From the NCBI RefSeq assembly GCF_000686845.1, contig NZ_JMLS01000004.1:124001-188000 (forward strand): a DNA stretch of 64,000 nucleotides. Reading direction: 5' to 3'. Origin of the DNA: Paenibacillus sp. UNC451MF. GTDB taxonomy: Bacteria > Bacillota > Bacilli > Paenibacillales > NBRC-103111. Shown here in pieces: positions 27,484-36,643 of the stretch. Position 1 is the stretch's first letter, and each line of letters begins with the position of its first letter. The notes under the pieces are model-generated. The model had not been told where the DNA came from and made no database searches. It was given only the letters and a program-made list of their open reading frames with translations. The translations under genes were made by a program, and so were the position numbers.

Positions 27484-28476
27484 TTAATCAGCTACCGGGT
27501 TAGCGAATTGAATATCTCCAGAATACCACTGAGTCATACTTCCGTCTGGCAGACGAACAGTTAGAGCTCCAGAATCATCGATGCCCACTGCATATCCTTC
27601 TGAGACTCCCCGAGGTGTCTGGCATGTAATGGATCGATGCAGCGAGACGCTCAACGCTTCCCAGAGAAGCTTGATTGGCCCAAACCCTTGTTCGTGATAC
27701 AAGGTATATACCAGCTCCAGCTCCCTTAGAAACTGGCATAAGATATCGGTTCTGTCCAGTTTTTTGCCTGCTTCAATCGACAAAGAAGTAGCTTTTGAAC
27801 GCAATTCATCATCCGGGTAATCGTCTTGAGCTAAGTTTACACTTATTCCTATACCAGCAACGACATATTGTAAATTCTCATCTTCAGCGCTGGATTCTAA
27901 CAAAATACCGCTAATCTTTTTTCCTTCAATTAAGAGATCGTTAGGCCATTTGATTCCGATGGATAACGAAGTTATCTGTCTAAGCGCGCGACATAACGCA
28001 ACTGCTATAAGCAGTGTGAGTTGAGGTGTAAACTGTACTGGAATGCGTGGCTTCAATACCAGGCTCATCCAGAGACCTTTTCCTTTAGGAGAATGCCATC
28101 TCCGTCCCAAACGACCTCGGCCGGCAGTTTGAAGTTCAGCTATGACAAGTGTACCTTCCTCTGCTCCTTGTGTAATCAGTTCGCGAGCCACCGTTTGAGT
28201 GGAGTCCACTTCATCATAATAATGAATGCTTTTTCCCAGTGTGCTGGTCTCAAGACGCTGTAAAATTTCTTGTATATTCAGCTTCTCAGGTTTGGACATG
28301 AGCCGGTATCCTTTTCGTGAAACAGCTTCGAACTCGTAGCCCTCTTGCCTCAATCGCTCGATATGCTTCCAAATTGCCGTTCTGCTGCAGTTAAGCTTAG
28401 TGCTAAGCTCTTCACCTGAAAGGAATTGCTGTGGCCGTTCCTCAAACATTTGAATCAGTTGTTCGTTGATTGTCAT
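27484..28476 (-). CDS. birA: Biotin-protein ligase / biotin operon repressor
   Basis: A 330-residue bifunctional protein. Residues about 1-60 form the winged-helix DNA-binding domain (LSGEELSTKLNCSRTAIWKH); 80-270 the ligase with the biotin-AMP loop TAGRGRLGRRWHSP and KWPNDLL; the C-terminal 50 residues form the SH3-like cap. It biotinylates acetyl-CoA carboxylase and represses biotin genes. The ATG at 28476 has AGGA about 11 bases upstream; an in-frame GTG at 28485 is too close to it. It follows cca with almost no gap. Confidence 0.95.
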   Translation of the reverse strand: MTINEQLIQMFEERPQQFLSGEELSTKLNCSRTAIWKHIERLRQEGYEFEAVSRKGYRLMSKPEKLNIQEILQRLETSTLGKSIHYYDEVDSTQTVARELITQGAEEGTLVIAELQTAGRGRLGRRWHSPKGKGLWMSLVLKPRIPVQFTPQLTLLIAVALCRALRQITSLSIGIKWPNDLLIEGKKISGILLESSAEDENLQYVVAGIGISVNLAQDDYPDDELRSKATSLSIEAGKKLDRTDILCQFLRELELVYTLYHEQGFGPIKLLWEALSVSLHRSITCQTPRGVSEGYAVGIDDSGALTVRLPDGSMTQWYSGDIQFANPVAD

Positions 28477-28481
28477 TATTA

Positions 28482-29771
28482 TCACATTCCTGCAGAGTAG
28501 TGGTCTTTATAGTAGTTCACAGCCCTATCAAGCAGTACTTCCTTTTCGTTGATAAGCATCCCTAGAGACGCTTCTCGCAGCAATTGCTGCAGTATGTTAG
28601 CAACCCAAGGACCCGCGGGTACTCCAATTCTGGCAATTAGCTCTCCGCCGCTGACATGAAGACCTGCGACCTTATCCACTGGCATTTCCTCTAACCATCG
28701 CAGCCCTTCTTTTGCATATAAAGCACCTACCTGAACCGACAGTCCTCTAAGCAGTGCAGCCCCAGGATCAAGTGATAAGATATGTGCCAATGCAAGCATT
28801 GACACTTTACCAAACTGAATTGCAGCAAGCTTCCATTGACGCTGCAGTTCAGACTCATCGATTTCGGTCAAATTATGGAGATTGCTTCCTATAATTGCTG
28901 CTGCAGCTATAGGAAGCCTCACTTCATCAATCTGCTGCTTGGAGAAAGTCAATACACGCAATTCTTCTTCAACTGCCCCAGCTTCGATTCCTAAAATGAA
29001 GTAAAGATATGCCCAGCGTTCCATCGGATGACTAAGCAGAGAAATATCATGAAGTTCCGTTATGCTTTCCATTCCTGCAATTTGCAAAGGAAACTTACTG
29101 TGCTGCAGTACTTTACTCGATGCTAACAGTTCTATAGCACGGTTAGGCGAAGCCCCTGCGATCATGCGTTCCAGTTCCATTCTAACGCGTTCCATTGCGA
29201 TATGCTTAAGTAACGGGGCATGATCGCACAAAGCTATCCAGGTCTGCTCTTCCACGACTAGCTGATATTCAGCTGCAAAACGAACACAGCGCAGCATACG
29301 CAGCGCATCCTCCTGGAACCGCTCGCTAGCCTCACCCACGCATCGTAAAATAGCTTTTTGGATGTCTTCAGTACCATGAAACGGATCCAACAGCTTACCC
29401 TCATGGTCTAAGGCCATAGCATTCATTGTGAAATCTCTTCTGCGCAAATCCTCATACAAACTATCTATGTATTGAACCTCTGTAGGTCTTCTGTGATTTT
29501 CATAAATGTCTTCTTTACGGAAAGTAGTTACTTCATATGGCTGCCCATCGATTACAACGGTTACAGTGCCATGCTGAAGTCCTGTAGGTATTGTTCTCGC
29601 AAACAAACGCTCTACTCTCTCAGGAATAGCTGAAGTAGCAATATCGTAGTCCTTTACCGGTCTCTTCAACTGCTTATCTCGAACGCAGCCTCCGACCAAG
29701 TAAGCTTCATACCCGTTACCCATAAGCGTTTCAATAATCCTGAGAGCACCTTGCTCCAGCGAATCCTTCAT
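28482..29771 (-). CDS. cca: CCA tRNA nucleotidyltransferase
   Basis: Adds or repairs the 3' CCA end of tRNAs. A class II enzyme of 429 residues with the nucleotidyltransferase head LVGGCVRDKQLKRPVKDYDIATSA near 24-47 carrying the DYD metal ligands, then TFRKEDIYENHRRP and RRDFTMNAMA, and an RNA-binding helical body. GGGGG precedes the ATG. It lies 13 bases after bshA in the operon that runs from the MazG-like gene to birA, the same order as in B. subtilis. Confidence 0.96.
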   Translation of the reverse strand: MKDSLEQGALRIIETLMGNGYEAYLVGGCVRDKQLKRPVKDYDIATSAIPERVERLFARTIPTGLQHGTVTVVIDGQPYEVTTFRKEDIYENHRRPTEVQYIDSLYEDLRRRDFTMNAMALDHEGKLLDPFHGTEDIQKAILRCVGEASERFQEDALRMLRCVRFAAEYQLVVEEQTWIALCDHAPLLKHIAMERVRMELERMIAGASPNRAIELLASSKVLQHSKFPLQIAGMESITELHDISLLSHPMERWAYLYFILGIEAGAVEEELRVLTFSKQQIDEVRLPIAAAAIIGSNLHNLTEIDESELQRQWKLAAIQFGKVSMLALAHILSLDPGAALLRGLSVQVGALYAKEGLRWLEEMPVDKVAGLHVSGGELIARIGVPAGPWVANILQQLLREASLGMLINEKEVLLDRAVNYYKDHYSAGM

Positions 29772-29784
29772 GACGACCCCCGTC

Positions 29785-30954
29785 TTAACAATTCAATGGT
29801 TTCATCTTCAAATCATCCGGCAGCGGACGCTCTAACACTCGATAATAGATTTCCTCATACTGACGTGTAATGATATCGTTACAGAACGTGTAACGTGCTC
29901 TGTGAAGACACGCTTCTTTCATTCTTTCATATAAAGCTTGATCCGTTAACAAGGTCTTAATGTACTGGGACATCTGCTCGACATCCCCTATATCCGCCAG
30001 ATATCCTGTTTCTCCGTGGGTAATCAATTCCGGAATGCCGCCTGCGTTGGATGCAACTGTGGGAACACCACATGCCATGGCTTCCAAAGCAACCAAACCG
30101 AAGCTTTCCTTCTCCGATGGAAGAAGCATGACATCCGATAAGGAGAGCAGCTGGGCTACATCATCTTGCTTGCCACAAAATGTAACTCGGTCCAACAATC
30201 CCCGTTCTTTTACTTTACAGAGAACTTTGGATAACTCTGGACCTTCACCAACGAAAAGCAGCCTTGACGGAACATCTCTGCTTACACGATCAAAGATTTC
30301 CACAACATCAGTTACCCGTTTGACAGGCCGGAAATTAGAAATATGTATTAATATTTTCTCATCTGGATGAGCAAACTCCTTACGGAGTGAGGCTACTTCA
30401 CGTGGATAGTATACTCTTTTATCCACAAAATTGTATGCCAAATCAATCGGTTTATCGATTGAAAGTAGTTTTCGTGTTTCTTGAATCAGGTCTTGGGAAA
30501 CGGCAGTTACAGCATCGCTTCTATTAATGGCATACCGTATCAGATCACTTAAGGACTCGTCTTGTGCTAAAACTGTAATATCAGTACCGTGCAATGTCGT
30601 TACTACTTTAATCCGATCATTAACCATTTGCTTGGCTAACAGAGCACAAACAGCGTGAGGAATCGCGTAATGCACATGCAGCAAATCGAGTTCTTGATGT
30701 TGGATGACCTGGGCCAGCTTGCTGGCCAAAGACAAATCGTATGGAGGATATTTGAATACGTAATAATCGTTTACTTCTACTTCATGATAAAATATATTTT
30801 TATCAAACTTCCCTAAACGGAAAGGCATACTATGAGTAATAAAATGAACCTCGTGGCCCTTTTCGGCAAGAAGCTTGCCGAGTTCGGTTGCAACAACACC
30901 GGAACCGCCCAGCGTAGGATAACAGGTTATGCCTATTTTTAACCGTTCTTTCAC
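29785..30954 (-). CDS. bshA: N-acetyl-glucosaminyl L-malate synthase (bacillithiol step 1)
   Basis: A 389-residue GT4 glycosyltransferase that joins GlcNAc to malate. It begins IGITCYPTLGGSGVVATELG, has HVHYAIPHA, a donor-binding FVGEGPEL and the C-terminal E-x7-E motif SEKESFGLVALEAMACG. It starts with GTG at 30954, GGGAGG lying 7 bases upstream. Neighbour of bshB1, as in Bacillus. Bacillithiol replaces glutathione in this group. Confidence 0.95.
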   Translation of the reverse strand: MKERLKIGITCYPTLGGSGVVATELGKLLAEKGHEVHFITHSMPFRLGKFDKNIFYHEVEVNDYYVFKYPPYDLSLASKLAQVIQHQELDLLHVHYAIPHAVCALLAKQMVNDRIKVVTTLHGTDITVLAQDESLSDLIRYAINRSDAVTAVSQDLIQETRKLLSIDKPIDLAYNFVDKRVYYPREVASLRKEFAHPDEKILIHISNFRPVKRVTDVVEIFDRVSRDVPSRLLFVGEGPELSKVLCKVKERGLLDRVTFCGKQDDVAQLLSLSDVMLLPSEKESFGLVALEAMACGVPTVASNAGGIPELITHGETGYLADIGDVEQMSQYIKTLLTDQALYERMKEACLHRARYTFCNDIITRQYEEIYYRVLERPLPDDLKMKPLNC

Positions 30955-30980
30955 ACGGCTCCCTCCCTTGCCTCTTCGTA

Positions 30981-31679
30981 TTAAAATAGATTAACCATAT
31001 AAGGTAACTTGGTAACAAAGCCTTCTGCATATGGGATCATTTTCTTTTGACCTAGCATACGATCCTTCGCTTCCACTCTTTCCAAATAGCCTTGATTTAA
31101 CGGAGTTTGAACAAAGTCATTATTCACTCCAACTGCCTCGAATTGAGTGCGATATGCTCTTAATGCCTCCATCTTCTGCTCATGACAATCTGTAATGTCT
31201 ACCAATAGGTCGGATTCCGCAACATCATTTATAAAATAAAAATAACATTGTTCCACCGTATGCGCAGGGGTATCTGTCTCATACCTCCGAAGCTTCGCGT
31301 TAAAAACTGCTTCCTGAACCAGTTTACTGCAAGCAATATGGTCAGGATGACGGTCTTCCCAATAAGGAGCAAATACGATTTTGGGCTTATGCTTACGTAT
31401 TTCTCGGGTAATGGCCGCAATATTCTCAGGCCCGATCCACAAACCGCGATCCGGAAGTCCCAAATTGCTTCTCATAGAAAGCTTTAATACGTCCGACGCA
31501 GCGTTTGCCTCCTGTTGACGAAGTTCCACCGTACCGTTAGAGGACATCTCAGCATAGGTTAGATCGCAAATACCGACACGGTAGCCTGCAGCTGAATGCT
31601 TGTAGATTGTTCCGCCCATGCCAATCTCAGCATCGTCCGGATGTGCACCAAATATTAAAATATCCAATGGTTTTGTCAT
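30981..31679 (-). CDS. bshB1: Bacillithiol deacetylase BshB1
   Basis: A 232-residue zinc hydrolase of the LmbE/PIG-L family that removes the acetyl group from GlcNAc-malate. Zinc and catalytic residues are in [13 protein letters not shown] near residues 11-23 and HPDH near 108-111. Its ATG overlaps the mgsA stop (ATGA), so it is translationally coupled. It lies 26 bases before bshA and makes the second step of the same pathway. Confidence 0.95.
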   Translation of the reverse strand: MTKPLDILIFGAHPDDAEIGMGGTIYKHSAAGYRVGICDLTYAEMSSNGTVELRQQEANAASDVLKLSMRSNLGLPDRGLWIGPENIAAITREIRKHKPKIVFAPYWEDRHPDHIACSKLVQEAVFNAKLRRYETDTPAHTVEQCYFYFINDVAESDLLVDITDCHEQKMEALRAYRTQFEAVGVNNDFVQTPLNQGYLERVEAKDRMLGQKKMIPYAEGFVTKLPYMVNLF

Positions 31680-32101
31680 TCGTCGATACCCGGTTTATAT
31701 TTATGTACGAGCTCTCTCCAGGCAAAGTCGCCGCGGTCGACCGCCTTCACTAATATTTCTGCGGTTGCGATATTCGTCGCCACAGGAATACCTTGAACAT
31801 CACACAAGCGAAGTAAAGCAATAATATCCGGTTCATGAGGTTGTGCCATTAACGGATCTCGCAAGAAAATGATCAAGTCCATTTCGTTGGTTGCAACCAT
31901 GGCTCCAATCTGTTGATCACCGCCAAGAGGACCTGACATGAAACGATGCACCTGCAGTTGCGTATTATCCATAATGCGAGTTCCCGTTGTTCCTGTTGCA
32001 AACAGCTCATGATGCTCGAATACCGCCTCATAAGCTGTAACAAAATTAACCATTTCATCTTTTTTTCTATCATGTGCAATCAAAGCAATTTTCAACGACA
32101 T
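31676..32101 (-). CDS. mgsA: Methylglyoxal synthase
   Basis: Turns dihydroxyacetone phosphate into methylglyoxal, a bypass when sugar phosphates build up. The 141-residue protein begins [18 protein letters not shown] and has TGTTG, the catalytic aspartate motif [12 protein letters not shown] and [20 protein letters not shown] lies 9 bases before the ATG at 32101; the longer frame to 32167 is not needed. Same neighbours as in B. subtilis. Confidence 0.96.
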   Translation of the reverse strand: MSLKIALIAHDRKKDEMVNFVTAYEAVFEHHELFATGTTGTRIMDNTQLQVHRFMSGPLGGDQQIGAMVATNEMDLIIFLRDPLMAQPHEPDIIALLRLCDVQGIPVATNIATAEILVKAVDRGDFAWRELVHKYKPGIDE

Positions 32102-32185
32102 CTTTACCTGCTCCTTCGGATTACTTACAAAACAAGGACGTAGAACCCGCTTCCAAGCGGATTCCAAAGTCCTTTGTCCGTTCGT

Positions 32186-32989
32186 TTAATCTATAAAATG
32201 TTCAAAGCCATAAACCAAGCCTGTAAATTCCATTACTTTTTTAACCGCTACATTAACTCCCGGCATGTAACCAGCTCGATCATAAGAATCATGACGAATT
32301 TTCAATGTTTGGCCGAAGGCTCCGAATATAACCTCCTGCTGAGCGAATACACCTGGCAACCGCACACTATGTATTCTGAAGCCATTGTATAATCCGCCGC
32401 GTGCACCTTCAATGGTCTCTTCTTCTTTTGGATTCCCTTGACGAAGCTCCTGGCGATTTTGGGAAATCAGTTCAGCTGTTTTGACTGCGGTCCCTGAAGG
32501 AGCGTCCAGCTTCTGATCGCCATGATATTCAATTATTTCCAAATGAGGCATATATTTTGCAGCCTGTGCGGCAAATTTCATCATTAAAATAGCACCAATA
32601 GAGAAATTAGGTGCAATGATGCCCCCTATTCCTTGCTGCTTGCATTGCTCGTCCAAGTTTGCGATATCTTCAGGGGTAAATCCGGTAGTTCCCATGACAG
32701 GACGAACCTTATGGCGGATTGCCATCGCTGTATGCTGTGCTGCCGATTGAGGCGCCGTAAAGTCAACCAATACATCCGGTTTACCTTCAACTAATGCCAG
32801 CTCCAGATCATTACTCATGAAGATACCACATGGATCAAGACCTACTAGACGCCCTGCGTCCAATTGAGGATCTGAGGTTCTGCTTACAGCAGCTACCAGC
32901 TCCAATTCTGGATCCTGCAATACCATCTTTACAACCTCACGGCCCATTCTGCCGCTCGCTCCTGCTACTGCTACTCGAATTCGACTCAT
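32186..32989 (-). CDS. dapB: 4-hydroxy-tetrahydrodipicolinate reductase
   Basis: Second step of the lysine and diaminopimelate branch, using NAD(P)H. A 267-residue protein: nucleotide-binding VAVAGASGRMGREVV near residues 5-19, substrate motif EIIEYHGDQKLDAPSGTA with the catalytic histidine and lysine, and GARGG. The ATG at 32989 has AAAGGAAAG 8 bases upstream. Part of the operon from the MazG-like gene to birA. Confidence 0.96.
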   Translation of the reverse strand: MSRIRVAVAGASGRMGREVVKMVLQDPELELVAAVSRTSDPQLDAGRLVGLDPCGIFMSNDLELALVEGKPDVLVDFTAPQSAAQHTAMAIRHKVRPVMGTTGFTPEDIANLDEQCKQQGIGGIIAPNFSIGAILMMKFAAQAAKYMPHLEIIEYHGDQKLDAPSGTAVKTAELISQNRQELRQGNPKEEETIEGARGGLYNGFRIHSVRLPGVFAQQEVIFGAFGQTLKIRHDSYDRAGYMPGVNVAVKKVMEFTGLVYGFEHFID

Positions 32990-33030
32990 ATCTGAATCTT
33001 TCCTTTCATTCACCGATGATAAATTTGCTG

Positions 33031-33546
33031 CTAAGATTGCATATAGTGTTTAAGTTTATTTCTGTATTGCTCCAAAAGCTCGATTCCAGCCTCATGCTGC
33101 GGGTCCAGCTTAAGCAGTTCCCTGATTGACTGTATAGCTTGGCTATATTCCTTCACTTGTGAATAAGCAATACCCAGCATTAAATAGGCCTCTGATGATA
33201 AGGAGTCCAAGGCCACGGCTTGCTTCAAGAGCGCTATCGCCATCCAAGTCTGAGCCCCGGAGTCATCTATATAATTCTCTGCTTTCAGAATGATTTCCTT
33301 TGCCCTCAAGTGTTGAAGGTGGTAATGAAAATGATCTTCCTCAGGATCCAATCTAATTGCCTGTGAAGCGTGCTCGATCGCTTTACTTAACTTATTGTTC
33401 CTTGCATAAGTAATAGACAATCTATAATGATAAGAGGCATTGTCCGGCTCCATTGCAATCGCCTGTTCAAACCATTCTACGGCAAGCTCAAAATCATGGT
33501 TTAGAATTGCCTCGTACGCTTTCTTGATCAGCTCTTTCCCATTCAA
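33031..33546 (-). CDS. TPR-repeat protein
   Basis: A 171-residue soluble protein almost wholly of tetratricopeptide repeats (AVEWFEQAIAMEPDNASYHY; AIEHASQAIRLDPEEDHFHY; ALLKQAVALDSLSSEAYLML; AIQSIRELLKLDPQHEAGIE). Start choice: GGAGG lies exactly on top of an ATG at 33555 but 9 bases before a TTG at 33546, so the TTG is the better start. It sits between the MazG-like gene and dapB; function unknown, probably protein-protein contacts. Confidence 0.8.
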   Translation of the reverse strand: MNGKELIKKAYEAILNHDFELAVEWFEQAIAMEPDNASYHYRLSITYARNNKLSKAIEHASQAIRLDPEEDHFHYHLQHLRAKEIILKAENYIDDSGAQTWMAIALLKQAVALDSLSSEAYLMLGIAYSQVKEYSQAIQSIRELLKLDPQHEAGIELLEQYRNKLKHYMQS

Positions 33547-33595
33547 CTGCCCCATCCTCCTTTTATTCAAAAGGTGATGGTACAGCATATGACTT

Positions 33596-33934
33596 TTACT
33601 CGCTATCTGTGTTAATTTTCGTCCATCTGTTCGCATCTCTTGTTTGGAATTTATGCATGATCTTATCGTGAGCTTCTGTAAGATCAATTCCAAGTGAATT
33701 AGCAAAACAAATGGTTATAAACATAATATCGCCGAGCTCCAATTCAATCGAATTGTCCTCTTCCGACAGTTTTTTCGGCTTTTCGCCAAATTGATGATTA
33801 ACCTCACGTGCAAGTTCTCCTACTTCCTCACTCATACGGGCAAGCATGGAGAGAGGGCTGAAGTATCCTTCCTTGAATTGCGATATGTATTGATCTACTT
33901 CCTGCTGCAGCTCTTTCAATGAACGCTCTGCCAT
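33596..33934 (-). CDS. MazG-like nucleotide pyrophosphohydrolase (YpjD type)
   Basis: A 112-residue all-alpha NTP pyrophosphatase that probably cleans modified nucleoside triphosphates. The metal-binding motif is SEEVGELAREV near residues 35-45 with ELGDIMF near 67, the E-x2-E ... E-x2-D arrangement of the family. First gene of an eight-gene operon with a clear promoter upstream (33965-33993). Same place as ypjD in B. subtilis. Confidence 0.9.
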   Translation of the reverse strand: MAERSLKELQQEVDQYISQFKEGYFSPLSMLARMSEEVGELAREVNHQFGEKPKKLSEEDNSIELELGDIMFITICFANSLGIDLTEAHDKIMHKFQTRDANRWTKINTDSE

Positions 33935-33964
33935 GTTCTCATCTTCACCAGCCTTGTCCTTGTA

Positions 33965-33993
33965 ACTATAAACATACTACATATTGATCTCAA
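33965..33993 (-). promoter_or_regulatory. SigA-type promoter of the MazG-to-birA operon
   Basis: Minus strand TTGAGA, 17-base spacer, TATAGT; each box differs from consensus by one base. It lies about 30 bases before the MazG-like start. Confidence 0.75.
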
Positions 33994-34035
33994 TTACCAT
34001 GTTATCGCAAAGATGTAGGGATGACAAATTTTTTT

Positions 34036-34065
34036 TTGCCAAAAGATAAGGTATACTAGATAAAA
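34036..34065 (+). promoter_or_regulatory. Possible promoter of the YitT-family gene
   Basis: TTGCCA (34036-34041) is followed after 17-19 bases by GATAAAAT. The fit of the -10 is moderate. It lies about 55 bases before the GTG start. Confidence 0.4.
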
Positions 34066-34122
34066 TCTAACATTACGATAAAGAATTTTTATTTATTCTT
34101 TTTAAGGAGGCTGAATTTCGTA

Positions 34123-34989
34123 GTGTCAAACAATCTGTATGAAAAGCTAAAGAGCTTCTTGCTCATTATGCTGGGTACCGCGATATATGCATTTGGCTTA
34201 CATTATTTCGTCATAGCCAATGAATTGATGGAAGGTGGCATCACAGGAATCGCGCTGCTCTTAAATTACATATTTCATTTCCCTCCTTCATTAACCACCC
34301 TGGTTATAAACATCCCCTTATTCTACTTAGGTTTAAAAGTACTCGGCAAACAAACAATGATCAATACAATAGTCGGAACCGTCTCCCTTTCCTTTTTTTT
34401 ATGGATTATGGAGCAGCTGATTCATAGCGGATGGCTCGTTCCCTTTCGTTCCGAGCATGACTACTTTTTGGCTACTGCCTATGCTGGCCTAACATTGGGT
34501 GTTGGACTTGGGTTAGTATTTCGTTACGGAGGAACTACAGGGGGCTCAGATATTATCGCAACCATAGGGCGCAGGTATCTTGGGTGGAGTATGGGACAAG
34601 TGGTTCTAGCCTTCGACTGTTTAGTCATAGGATCAGCTTTCTTCTTCATTCCGAAAGAAAAAATATTGTACACCTTTGTGGTTGTTTTTATTACATCTAA
34701 GGTGATCGACATTATTATAGAAGGAGCATATGCCGCAAGATCTTTTACCATTATTACAGACCAGGCGGAGGAAATTGCAGCGAAAATAACGGAAACCATG
34801 GATCGCGGGGCAACTCTGATACCAGCAGTTGGAGCATTTTCCAAAACACATAAAAATATGGTCTACTGCGTTGTGTCTCGGCAAGAAATGAAAAGACTTA
34901 AAGACCTCGCCCGTTCTATCGATCCTCGCGCATTTATCATTATCAACGAGGTACACGATGTAGTTGGTGAAGGCTTTAAGCCGGAATAA
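34123..34989 (+). CDS. YitT-family membrane protein (YpjC type)
   Basis: A 288-residue protein with five or six membrane helices (about 10-200), including the family signature YGGTTGGSDIIATI, and a cytosolic DUF2179 domain at the C terminus (about 220-285, FSKTHKNMVYCVVSRQEM). Function of the family is unknown; a transport role is often assumed. It starts with GTG at 34123, AAGGAGG lying 12 bases upstream. It is transcribed against ypjB with only four bases between the stops, so transcripts may overlap. Confidence 0.9.
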   Translation: MSNNLYEKLKSFLLIMLGTAIYAFGLHYFVIANELMEGGITGIALLLNYIFHFPPSLTTLVINIPLFYLGLKVLGKQTMINTIVGTVSLSFFLWIMEQLIHSGWLVPFRSEHDYFLATAYAGLTLGVGLGLVFRYGGTTGGSDIIATIGRRYLGWSMGQVVLAFDCLVIGSAFFFIPKEKILYTFVVVFITSKVIDIIIEGAYAARSFTIITDQAEEIAAKITETMDRGATLIPAVGAFSKTHKNMVYCVVSRQEMKRLKDLARSIDPRAFIIINEVHDVVGEGFKPE

Positions 34990-34993
34990 ATCG

Positions 34994-35863
34994 TTATAAT
35001 TCATCTTTTTTTCTTACAAGTACCATGCCATTGTCCTTCTTGGCAAGACGCCAACCTGCGAAGCCAAGAGCGACAAGTATAACCGAACCTATGGCAAACG
35101 TCCACAAAATAGGATTTTTATCATCCACTACCGGGAGAAACGCTGTTGTATCCTTCTTTAAAAACAGCTTGTCAATAATCTGATGAAGCGATGGCAGCAA
35201 ATTAGCGATAGGTTGGTAAGGTGCCTTCTCCGACTTGGCTTGTCCTGTTACAAAAGTGACCAGAGAATCCAGCTTCTCTACATCGGTTGGATCGCGGCTA
35301 ATTAATAGACTGGGATGAATGATAGTAATATGCCGTTCAAATACTCCAACTGACTTTTGAATATCCGGCAGTTTTTCGTTTTTTGCAGCCTGCTCGATTC
35401 CGTTCAAGTCATCCTGCAGCAGCTTATAATACTGCAGCCACATAGGCTGTTCTGGATGCGATAATGCATCTGCAGCTAAACGTATTTGTGCAGCGGCCAC
35501 TTGTCCTTCGTCAGGCGAATAGCGTACAGCATTAAACAGCCTTTTCCCTTGAGTTACCGATTCGGTCAGGGCATTTAAGCCTTCAAGCGTTGTAAGCCCT
35601 TCATAACGGATGGTCGTCACTAGATCGCTCAGCTGTTGTAGAACAGCTCGTCCACCTGTAATATCCCCCTGCATCACCTTTTTGTACATATCGTCTGCCG
35701 TTTGATTTAGCAGATCAACCCTTTCTAGTTGCTCCGCAGATGGTTTAGGATCGGAAGCTTCTTGCTTTGGCTTGTCCGCCTTAGCACATCCTGCCAGCAA
35801 TTGAATACATAAGAACATAACTAGCATGAGGCCAATGCCTTTCCATGCACGTTTAAACAACAT
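34994..35863 (-). CDS. ypjB: Sporulation protein YpjB
   Basis: A 289-residue lipoprotein-like protein: signal with lipobox LLAGC (cysteine near 26), a helical external domain of about 220 residues, and a C-terminal membrane helix (about 252-272) with a basic end. It matches YpjB of Bacillus, a sporulation-linked protein of unknown mechanism, in architecture and position. A 13-bp perfect hairpin covers the ribosome binding site GGAGGG right before the ATG, so translation is likely controlled or depends on upstream translation. Confidence 0.9.
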   Translation of the reverse strand: MLFKRAWKGIGLMLVMFLCIQLLAGCAKADKPKQEASDPKPSAEQLERVDLLNQTADDMYKKVMQGDITGGRAVLQQLSDLVTTIRYEGLTTLEGLNALTESVTQGKRLFNAVRYSPDEGQVAAAQIRLAADALSHPEQPMWLQYYKLLQDDLNGIEQAAKNEKLPDIQKSVGVFERHITIIHPSLLISRDPTDVEKLDSLVTFVTGQAKSEKAPYQPIANLLPSLHQIIDKLFLKKDTTAFLPVVDDKNPILWTFAIGSVILVALGFAGWRLAKKDNGMVLVRKKDEL

Positions 35864-35903
35864 TGGACATCCCTCCTACCATCATCCTATGGAGGGATGT
35901 CCA
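35864..35903 (-). promoter_or_regulatory. Hairpin that hides the ypjB ribosome binding site
   Basis: TGGACATCCCTCC and GGAGGGATGTCCA are perfect 13-base arms around a 14-base loop, filling almost the whole gap between ypjA stop and ypjB start. The 3' arm contains the ypjB ribosome binding site and ends at the base before its ATG. No T tract follows, so it is not an intrinsic terminator. Confidence 0.85.
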
Positions 35904-35906
35904 CAT

Positions 35907-36572
35907 TTAGACCTCTCGTCTAGACAAAACTTGTCTAATCTTATACATAACAAATGCTACAATGATGCTTACAAAGCTAAGCTCAATCGTAAACGAAGCA
36001 ACAGCTGAAAGATCATCCATCAACGTCTCAGGTAGCCAAGGAAAAACACCGACAACATAGTCCATATAATCATTCCACAGAACCCAACCGCCCACAAAAA
36101 CAAGCGGCCATACTCGATAAGTGTACAACCGTAAATACAACAATGCTTCCGCTGCCATCCCAAGATGAGATATCGTAAGCATCCAATCCTGCCAGTTCAC
36201 TTCACTCCCTTGGTACACACCCGCCCAGATCATAGAGACAGCCCAGATCCCGTATTTAAAGGAAGTAACAACTGCAAACGCTTCAACAAAACTGCGAAAT
36301 GCACTGCGCTCAGGCTGTAAACTCCTACCCTTATATGAATCGACAAGTAGATAGACGAGAGTGCCTGTAAAAAACAAGCTTGCTGTAGGACTATCAGGTA
36401 CAAATGGAATGTATGCTGCAGACATATTCTCAAGAGTAAAAGTCATCTGTTTCCAGTACCATTCATAACCGTAGACAGTACCCAAAAAATTGATCCAGAA
36501 CAACGCCCAGAGCATGATTCGGCTTCCTAAGAAAGCCTTTGAAAAATAAGTGCGAATCGACAAGCTAAGCAT
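35907..36572 (-). CDS. ypjA: YpjA-type membrane protein (DUF1405)
   Basis: A 221-residue protein with about six membrane helices, rich in Trp and Tyr (FWINFLGTVYGYEWYW near the start). The DUF1405 family has no known function. The ATG at 36572 is preceded by GGGAGG at 8 bases; an earlier ATG at 36602 lies next to the qcrC terminator and has no ribosome binding site. Between ypjB and qcrC, as in B. subtilis. Confidence 0.87.
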   Translation of the reverse strand: MLSLSIRTYFSKAFLGSRIMLWALFWINFLGTVYGYEWYWKQMTFTLENMSAAYIPFVPDSPTASLFFTGTLVYLLVDSYKGRSLQPERSAFRSFVEAFAVVTSFKYGIWAVSMIWAGVYQGSEVNWQDWMLTISHLGMAAEALLYLRLYTYRVWPLVFVGGWVLWNDYMDYVVGVFPWLPETLMDDLSAVASFTIELSFVSIIVAFVMYKIRQVLSRREV

Positions 36573-36604
36573 TTCAGTTACCTCCCGCACGAGTACATTC
36601 ATCT

Positions 36605-36637
36605 AAAAAGACCTGACCGCAAGCAACGGTCAGGTCT
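36605..36637 (-). terminator. Intrinsic terminator of qcrABC
   Basis: AGACCTGACCG and CGGTCAGGTCT pair around a seven-base loop and are followed on the minus strand by TTTTT, seven bases after the qcrC stop. Confidence 0.92.
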
Positions 36638-36643
36638 CTTTAA

